This document shows, piece by piece, positions 57,112-64,000 of a stretch of DNA of 64,000 nt. Where the stretch lies: assembly GCF_913775425.1 (NCBI RefSeq), contig NZ_CAJYIS010000057.1, positions 1 through 64,000 on the forward strand. Direction: 5' to 3'. The notes under the pieces were generated by a model. It was given only the letters and a program-made list of their open reading frames with translations, had not been told where the DNA came from and ran no database searches. The first letter of the stretch is position 1; every line of letters begins with the position of its first letter. The stretch comes from an uncultured Enterococcus sp. (GTDB taxonomy: Bacteria > Bacillota > Bacilli > Lactobacillales > Enterococcaceae). The translations under genes and the position numbers were made by a program.

Positions 57112-59286
57112 GTGAGAAAGACGAGTAAAGGATTGTTCATGTTTTCTGCTGTATTAGGACTAGGAGTATTTGCAGCACAAGCACCATCAGTAGATGCAGC
57201 TGAAGTTCCAGTTCAAATTTTGGGGATTAATGATTTTCATGGAGCATTAAGTACTACAGGTAGCTATTATGATGGTTCTGGAAATAAAACAAGTGGTGCG
57301 GGAACTGCAGCATTATTAGCAGGGTATTTTAACCAAGCGACTAAAGATTTTGAAACGCAGCATCAAGGTGGTGTGTCTTTACGTGTGCAAGCTGGAGATA
57401 TGGTCGGAGCAAGCCCAGCGAACTCTGGTTTATTGCAAGATGAGCCTACGATGCGTGTGCTACAAGCAATGGACTTTTCGGTTGGGACACTTGGAAACCA
57501 TGAGTTTGATGAAGGGTTAGCTGAATACAATCGTATTTTAATTGGCGCTGCTCCAAGTGCAAGTGACAACTTTTACGATATCGTCAATCAATATAACAAA
57601 GACTTTACACAAGATCAATTAGCTGGGAAATATGATGTTGTGATTGCAAACGTCAAAAATAAAACAGATGGATCAAATCCATTTGGTTGGAAAGACTATA
57701 CCGTCAAAGAATATGATGCAAATGGTGAAAAAGTACGTATTGGCTTTATCGGTGTCGTAACGACTGAAATTCCAAACTTAGTACTAGCTGCAAATCATCA
57801 AGAATATACGTTCACTGATCCAGCTGAAGCTGTGGCAAAAAGTGCACAAGCATTAGTCGAAAATGAAAAAGTCAATGCAATTATTGTATTAGGCCATACA
57901 CCATCAACACAAACTGGTGAAAATACGGCAGCAGGCGAAACGGTGGACATTATTAATAAAGTGAACCAATTGTATCCAAATAACCATGTAGATGCTTATT
58001 TCGCAGGTCACAATCATGTTTATACAAATGCGGTAGTTGGGAATACTCGTGTGGTTCAATCGACTTCACAAGGTAAAGGCTATATCGATTTACAAGGTGT
58101 ATATGATACAACTACACAAGATTTTGTTGCAACACCAACAGCTACTGTTAATCCCGTCAAACCAGGTGGGATAGTTCAACCTGATCAAACGGTTCAAGCT
58201 ATCGTTGACGATGCGTCTAATCGTGTGAAAACAGTAACTGAAGAAAAGATTGGACAAGCGGCTACTGCAGAAGCAATTACGCGTAGTGTCAATGAATTAG
58301 GAGAGTCACCAGTTGGAAATCTGATTACGGATGCTCAAGTTTACATGGCCAATCAAGAAGGAGCACCGGGTGCGGATTTTGCGATTACAAATAATGGTGG
58401 GATACGAGCAGATTTAGCTGTAGCTGCAGATGGCACGATTACTTGGGGAGCTGCTCAAGCAGTCCAACCGTTTGGAAACATTATGCAAGTTGTCAAAATG
58501 TCAGGTGCACAATTGCGTGATGCCTTAAATCAGCAAACATTTAGCTATGATGCCACAACAGGTCAGAGCAATGGCTATTTCCTACAACAATCAGGTTTCA
58601 CTTACACAGTTAAAGAAAATCCAGATGATGCGACTCATCCTTATATTGTTGATAAAATGATGAAAAAAGATGGTCAAGCTATCAACGATAATGATGTATA
58701 TAAAGTGGTGATCAATGACTTCTTATATGGTGGCGGTGATGGATTTACAGCATTCACTAAAGGAGAATTAGTTGGGGCGATGGCGCCAGATACCGAAACA
58801 TTTATTGGGTATATCGAAGCGTTAACAGCTAACAAACAACAAATCTCAGCGAAAATTGAAGGTCGTAAAACACTAGCTTCTACTGTTCAAACAACTGCGA
58901 TTTATCGTACGTATAATCCAAATAGCGGTGAGCATTTCTATACGACACATGAAGGTGAGAAAAATGATTTAGTGAAAGCTGGCTGGAAGTTTGAAGGAAT
59001 TAGCTGGCAATCGCCTACAGCTGGAACAGCTGTTTACCGTTTGTACAATAAAAATGCCGGTGACCATCACTATACGACTTCTGAAAAAGAGCGCGATGAA
59101 TTAGTGAAAGTGGGCTGGAAAGCTGAAGGAACGAGCTTCTATTCAGGTGGAGAAAAACAAATTTATCGTCTATACAATAAATTTGCTAAAGCCGGTGCAC
59201 ATCACTATACGCTATCTCAAGAAGAACGTGATAGTTTAGTAAATGTTGGTTGGAAAGCTGAAGGTGTAGGTTTCTTTGGTTATTAA
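57112..59286 (+). CDS. Secreted 5'-nucleotidase/2',3'-cyclic phosphodiesterase with three C-terminal DUF5648-type repeats
   Basis: Signal peptide; ILGINDFHGAL, GNHEFDEGL, GHNHVY metallophosphatase motifs; C-terminal AIYRTYNPNSGEHFYTT / AVYRLYNKNAGDHHYTT / QIYRLYNKFAKAGAHHYT. Confidence 0.9.
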   Translation: MRKTSKGLFMFSAVLGLGVFAAQAPSVDAAEVPVQILGINDFHGALSTTGSYYDGSGNKTSGAGTAALLAGYFNQATKDFETQHQGGVSLRVQAGDMVGASPANSGLLQDEPTMRVLQAMDFSVGTLGNHEFDEGLAEYNRILIGAAPSASDNFYDIVNQYNKDFTQDQLAGKYDVVIANVKNKTDGSNPFGWKDYTVKEYDANGEKVRIGFIGVVTTEIPNLVLAANHQEYTFTDPAEAVAKSAQALVENEKVNAIIVLGHTPSTQTGENTAAGETVDIINKVNQLYPNNHVDAYFAGHNHVYTNAVVGNTRVVQSTSQGKGYIDLQGVYDTTTQDFVATPTATVNPVKPGGIVQPDQTVQAIVDDASNRVKTVTEEKIGQAATAEAITRSVNELGESPVGNLITDAQVYMANQEGAPGADFAITNNGGIRADLAVAADGTITWGAAQAVQPFGNIMQVVKMSGAQLRDALNQQTFSYDATTGQSNGYFLQQSGFTYTVKENPDDATHPYIVDKMMKKDGQAINDNDVYKVVINDFLYGGGDGFTAFTKGELVGAMAPDTETFIGYIEALTANKQQISAKIEGRKTLASTVQTTAIYRTYNPNSGEHFYTTHEGEKNDLVKAGWKFEGISWQSPTAGTAVYRLYNKNAGDHHYTTSEKERDELVKVGWKAEGTSFYSGGEKQIYRLYNKFAKAGAHHYTLSQEERDSLVNVGWKAEGVGFFGY

Positions 59287-59392
59287 ACTCGACAAGCAGA
59301 TGAATTTCATCTGCTTGTTTTTTATTGAGCAAATCGGTTTCTTTATTTTTTGAAAGGGCTTATCATAGAAATCAAGAAGGAGTGTGAGTGAG

Positions 59393-59929
59393 ATGACGAC
59401 ACAATATGAAAAAGCAATTTTTGCAGGTGGCTGTTTTTGGTGTATGGTTCATCCTTTTGACGAATATCCTGGAGTGATTTCAGTCGTATCAGGATATACA
59501 GGAGGACATGTGGTCAACCCTTCATATGAACAAGTGACTACAGGAACTACTGGGCATACGGAAGCAGTTGAAATTACGTACGACCCTAATGTTTTACCTT
59601 ATGAAAAATTAGTTGAGATTTATTGGCAACAAACAGATCCGACTGATGCATTTGGTCAGTTTGCTGATCGTGGTGATTCTTATCGTCCAGTTATTTTTTA
59701 CACGACTCCAGAGCAAAAAGAAATTGCCGAAGCTTCTAAACAAGCACTAAACGATAGTGGTAAATTTGATACACCCGTTGTGACAAATATCGAAGCCGCA
59801 CAACCGTTTTATCCGGCCGAAGACTATCATCAAGATTACTATAAAAAAAATAGTTTTCATTATGGATTGTACCGAGAAGGATCAGGTCGAGGTAAATTTT
59901 TAAGAAAACATTGGAAAGATGCGCAATAA
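59393..59929 (+). CDS. msrA: Peptide-methionine (S)-S-oxide reductase MsrA
   Basis: [34 protein letters not shown] 59393 preferred. Confidence 0.95.
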   Translation: MTTQYEKAIFAGGCFWCMVHPFDEYPGVISVVSGYTGGHVVNPSYEQVTTGTTGHTEAVEITYDPNVLPYEKLVEIYWQQTDPTDAFGQFADRGDSYRPVIFYTTPEQKEIAEASKQALNDSGKFDTPVVTNIEAAQPFYPAEDYHQDYYKKNSFHYGLYREGSGRGKFLRKHWKDAQ

Positions 59930-59941
59930 AAGGTGGGATAA

Positions 59942-60730
59942 ATGATGTATGAAGACTTAGTTGGTAAAGTAGTGGTGGTTACAGGTGGTTCTAAAGGAAT
60001 CGGAACGGCGATTGCAGAACGCTTAGGCAAAGAGAAGATGAAGGTCATCATCAATTATCGTTCAGATGACGATGGAGCGGATGAGGCTGTTCAATTAGTT
60101 GAAAAAGCTGGTGGACAAGCGATAGCTGTTCAATCTGACATCAGTACAGAAGAAGGTGTAGCTACCTTGATCAAAACGGCTATCGAACATTATCAAAGAC
60201 TAGATGTGTGGATCAATAATGCAGGGATGGAAAATCAACACCCAACACATCAGCTTAGTTTAGAAGACTGGCAACAAGTGCTTGATGTCAATTTGACGGG
60301 GGTATTTATCGGTTCGAAAGCTGCCTTAGCTTACTTTGTCGAACAAAATATTCCAGGTGTGATCTTAAATATCTCTTCAGTTCATGAACAGATTCCATGG
60401 CCGACTTTTGCACACTATACTGCATCAAAATTTGGTGTGAAAGGCTTTACGCAAGCAATCGCAATGGAATATGCGAACAAGAATATTCGAGTCAATAGTA
60501 TTGGGCCTGGTGCTATTGAAACACCGATCAATGCTGACAAATTCGAAGATGCACAAAAACGTGCAGAAACGGAAGTGATGATTCCAATGCAACGTATCGG
60601 AGATCCAGAAGAAGTTGCGGCAGCAGCAGCTTGGTTGATTTCTAAAGAAGCAAGTTATGTGACAGGAGTTACGTTGTTTGTTGACGGTGGAATGACACTA
60701 TATCCAGCGTTTCAAGATGGTAAAGGCTAA
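59942..60730 (+). CDS. SDR family oxidoreductase (glucose 1-dehydrogenase-like)
   Basis: VVVTGGSKGIGTAIAERLGKEK, NNAGMENQ, YTASKFGVKG. Confidence 0.92.
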   Translation: MMYEDLVGKVVVVTGGSKGIGTAIAERLGKEKMKVIINYRSDDDGADEAVQLVEKAGGQAIAVQSDISTEEGVATLIKTAIEHYQRLDVWINNAGMENQHPTHQLSLEDWQQVLDVNLTGVFIGSKAALAYFVEQNIPGVILNISSVHEQIPWPTFAHYTASKFGVKGFTQAIAMEYANKNIRVNSIGPGAIETPINADKFEDAQKRAETEVMIPMQRIGDPEEVAAAAAWLISKEASYVTGVTLFVDGGMTLYPAFQDGKG

Positions 60731-60763
60731 ATGTAGATTATGGTAGAAGCGGGTAACCTAAAG

Positions 60764-60898
60764 AAATAAGCCAAATAATTCCGATAGTGGTTTCACCTGT
60801 TTTGGGAATTATCTAGCTTATTTCTAAAGAAGTGACTTCTTGAACGCTATTTATTTGATTGCTAAGGGATGTGACAGATTTTGGTCACATCCTTTTTT
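60764..60898. repeat. Bipartite palindromic repeat, copy 2
   Basis: 60-bp A palindrome AAATAAGCCAAATAATTCC...GGGAATTATCTAGCTTATTT, spacer, B hairpin AAGGGATGTGAC...GTCACATCCTTTTTT. Confidence 0.85.
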
Positions 60899-61780
60899 AG
60901 TGTCGAACGTCTCCTTTGAAAAAGAGAGCAACCGTTCCAGGACCAGTATGAGAGCCAATTACCGTTCCAATCGAAAAAATAGTGATATGATCACGAAGTT
61001 CTGGGAAAGTAGAAGTTAGTTGTGTTTTTAAGGCTAAAGCGTCATCTAAGCAATCTGAGTGAGAAATAAAACAGTGCGGTATATTATCTAAATCTTGCAC
61101 ATGTATTTGGAATTGCTCACAAAGTGCGCGAATGGCCTTTTTCTTACCTCGTACTTTATGATGAGGTGTTAACATTCCTTTAGCATCCATCATCATGATT
61201 GGACAAATATGTAAGGCGCCACCAATCGCTGCTGTCGTTGCACTAATGCGACCACCACGTTTGTAGTGTGATAGATCGGTTGAAAAAAACCAATGTTGGA
61301 TGTGCAAACGTGTCTTTAACGCAAACACTACCGTTTCATTTAGGCTAGCACCTTGTTGTTTTTGTTTTGCTACTTCTAAAAGCAATAAACCATAACCTGA
61401 AGAAGCAGCTAGAGAGTCAATAATCTCGATTGATCGATCAGGAAATTGTTCTTTTAAGAGTTCTTTTGCCATACAAGCAGATTGGTAATCGCCAGAAAGA
61501 CCAGAAGAAAAAGCGATATGTAGGATATCTTTTCCCGCTTTTAAAAAGGGAATGAAAAATTCACAGTAAGCAGCAGGATTGTTTTGTGAAGTCGTAGGCA
61601 TTGCGCCATGTTTTATTGCTGTATAAAATTCGCTATAAGTCATACTTTGGCCAAAGTCATCGACGTATTGTGTCTCATTTAGTTGAAAATGAAAGGGAAG
61701 ATAAGCAATCGAATATTCGGCTAGTTGTGCCAAAGAAAGATCGACTGTAGAGCTACAAGTAAGTTGATAGTCGGGCATAA
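60897..61780 (-). CDS. DegV family (fatty acid-binding) protein
   Basis: CSSTVDLSLAQLAEYSIAYLPFHFQLNE, IAFSSGLSGDYQSA; ATG at 61780 with upstream ggagg. Confidence 0.9.
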
Positions 61781-61853
61781 AAAACCTCCAGTTATGTGCC
61801 ATAAAACTAAGAAATACGCTCATACAAAAATGTATGAGCGTATTTAGTATAGA

Positions 61854-64000
61854 TTATAAAGTTTTCCATGTCCAATCCGTTACTTCAGGAATATCCATAC
61901 CATTTTCACGGATATAGTCATGGTGATAGGCTAATGTATCATCCATTTTTGCCATAAACTCGTGTGCTTTTTCGCCAAATACATGAGCAGCTGCATCTTT
62001 AGCTAGGTGGAAACGATCCAATTCGCTAAACACACGCATATCAAATGGTGTCGTGATATCACCATTTTCACGATAACCATGAATCAACACATGATGGTTT
62101 TTGCGATCAAAGAAGATATCACGGATCATATTTTCGTAACCGTGGAAAGCAAATAACACAGGTTTATCTGTCGTGAAGTACTCGTCGAATTCTTCGTCGC
62201 TCAAGCCACGTGGATCAATTGACGGATGACGTAATTTTAATAAATCCACGATATTGATGAACCGGATTTTAAGTTCAGGGAATGCTTCATGTAAAATAGA
62301 AACCGCAGCCAACGCTTCTAAGTTTGGTTCGGTACCAGCTGCAGCTACAACTAGATCAGGTTCCTCATGTTCAGCCACCGTACTTGCCCAGTCGATAATC
62401 TTTAATCCTTCATTGACTAGGATCTCTGCTTCTTTGGCAGAATAAAATTGCGGGCGTGGATGTTTAGATGAGACGATCAAGTTGATGACTTGCTCATCTT
62501 GTAGAGCTTTATCCATTGCGGCCATTAAACTATTGGCATCTGCTGGTAAATATTCTCGGATAAATTCAGGTTTTTTCTCAGCTAAATGCGTCAAAATACC
62601 TGGATCTTGATGTGTGTAACCATTGTGATCTTGTTGAAAAACAGTTGAAGTTGAGATCACATTTAACGATGGATAGCGTTTGCGCCAAGCATGTTCATTA
62701 GCTTTACGCATCCATTTAAAGTGTTGTGTCAGCATCGAATCCACGACACGTAAAAATGATTCATAGCTTGCAAAGAAACCGTGGCGACCAGTTAATACAT
62801 AGCCTTCTAAAAATCCTTCTGCTTGATGTTCTGATAGTTGTCCGTCGATAACACGGCCGACTGAACTTTGCCACTCATCATCGCTATTTTTAGGTTCTAA
62901 CCATTGACGATCAGTCACATCAAACACTTTGTTCAAACGATTAGATTTTGTCTCATCAGGTCCAAAGATACGGAAATTTTTCGGATTATGTTTCACGATA
63001 TCACGCGCGTGTTCACCAAAGACGATCATATCTTGCGCCATGATTGCACCGGGTGTTGTCGTATCTACAGCATATTGTTTCCAGTCGGGCATAACAAGTG
63101 GTTTAGGATCGAGTCCACCTGTTGTGATCGGGTTGGTCGACATTCTACGGTCGCCTTTTGGTGCCATTTCTTTTAATTCATCGATTAATTTTCCTTCTGA
63201 AGTAAATAGTTCTTCAGGACGATAAGATTTCAACCAATCGACCAATTTGTCGATATGTTCCATATGATGTGCATCCACTGGGATTGGGACTTGATGAGCT
63301 CGGAACGTTCCTTCGATTTTTTCATGATCCCATTCTTTCGGTCCAGTCCAACCCTTTGGTATTCTAAATAAAATGACTGGCCAATGTGGCATTTGAGCGT
63401 CTTTCGCGGGATGTTTGCGTGCTTCTTCTTGGATAGTATGGATCTCTTCAATCACGTGATCTAAGGTTTCGGCCATGATCGGGTGTACTTTTTTAGGATC
63501 GTCACCTTCGACGATATGCGGTTTCCAACCCATCCCTTCGAAATATTTGATCAAATCTTCATTTGATTTGCGTGATAGAATCGTTGGATTGGAAATTTTT
63601 CCGCCATTTAAGTAAAGAATCGGCAATACCGCTCCATCGTTTACAGGATTGATAAAGGTATTTGAAAACCAACCAGCAGCTAAAGGTCCAGTTTCCGATT
63701 CACCATCACCAATCACAGTCGCTGCAATCACATCTGGATTGTCTAAGATCGCACCAGTCGCATGTGACAAGGCATATCCTAGTTCGCCACCTTCATGGAT
63801 CGATCCAGGTGTCTCAGGTGCTGCATGTGAGGCGATACCTCCAGGGAATGAAAATTGTTTAAACAACTCTTTCAGCCCATGCTTATCCGCCGAGATTTTA
63901 GGATAAATTTCTGAATAACTACCATCTAAATAAGAATTTGAAACCATCACTTGTCCACCGTGACCAGGACCAGAAATAAAAAACATATTCAAATCATACT
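61854..64000 (-). CDS. xfp: Xylulose-5-phosphate/fructose-6-phosphate phosphoketolase, N-terminus outside window
   Basis: [54 protein letters not shown]; frame open to window edge. Confidence 0.95.
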   Translation of the reverse strand, partial: YDLNMFFISGPGHGGQVMVSNSYLDGSYSEIYPKISADKHGLKELFKQFSFPGGIASHAAPETPGSIHEGGELGYALSHATGAILDNPDVIAATVIGDGESETGPLAAGWFSNTFINPVNDGAVLPILYLNGGKISNPTILSRKSNEDLIKYFEGMGWKPHIVEGDDPKKVHPIMAETLDHVIEEIHTIQEEARKHPAKDAQMPHWPVILFRIPKGWTGPKEWDHEKIEGTFRAHQVPIPVDAHHMEHIDKLVDWLKSYRPEELFTSEGKLIDELKEMAPKGDRRMSTNPITTGGLDPKPLVMPDWKQYAVDTTTPGAIMAQDMIVFGEHARDIVKHNPKNFRIFGPDETKSNRLNKVFDVTDRQWLEPKNSDDEWQSSVGRVIDGQLSEHQAEGFLEGYVLTGRHGFFASYESFLRVVDSMLTQHFKWMRKANEHAWRKRYPSLNVISTSTVFQQDHNGYTHQDPGILTHLAEKKPEFIREYLPADANSLMAAMDKALQDEQVINLIVSSKHPRPQFYSAKEAEILVNEGLKIIDWASTVAEHEEPDLVVAAAGTEPNLEALAAVSILHEAFPELKIRFINIVDLLKLRHPSIDPRGLSDEEFDEYFTTDKPVLFAFHGYENMIRDIFFDRKNHHVLIHGYRENGDITTPFDMRVFSELDRFHLAKDAAAHVFGEKAHEFMAKMDDTLAYHHDYIRENGMDIPEVTDWTWKTL

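Noticed and set aside
62904-63225. Two plus-strand ORFs (90 and 98 aa) inside the phosphoketolase gene
   Set aside because: Overlapping shadow ORFs opposite highly conserved coding sequence.

Overview
AT-rich Firmicutes chromosomal segment. Gene content and codon style resemble Enterococcus or a close Lactobacillales relative; this is inference, as there is no rRNA or tRNA in the window. It is dominated by carbohydrate-uptake loci: four beta-glucoside-type PTS EII proteins (one truncated at the left edge) with GntR, LicT/BglG and LacI regulators, plus a GH1 and a GH13 enzyme. A five-gene Gfo/Idh-ThuA-TIM-barrel operon sits behind an AraC regulator. Other genes include murQ, sbcDC, oxalate decarboxylase, a preQ1-II/queT unit, a P-type ATPase, TrkH/KtrB, a Cna_B/LPXTG adhesin, two ABC exporter loci (one with a CxC ArsR), MerR/TipAS, truA, csp, msrA, a DegV protein and a phosphoketolase truncated at the right edge. 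I saw no CRISPR array, IS element, prophage, rRNA or tRNA. The signals most worth follow-up lie outside annotated genes. They are: (1) a cloverleaf-folded, C-rich-loop intergenic RNA candidate at about 44401-44575, best read on the minus strand; (2) a 5'UTR terminator-like hairpin before the P-type ATPase; (3) a structured leader before oxdC; (4) a RAT element overlapping the licT Shine-Dalgarno; (5) a bipartite palindromic repeat family of about 135 bp with at least two full copies; (6) a 39-bp operator-like palindrome over an MFS promoter with no adjacent regulator; (7) a Tad2-like DUF2829 gene coupled to an SDR gene. All family assignments are by reading the sequence; no searches or folding programs were run.
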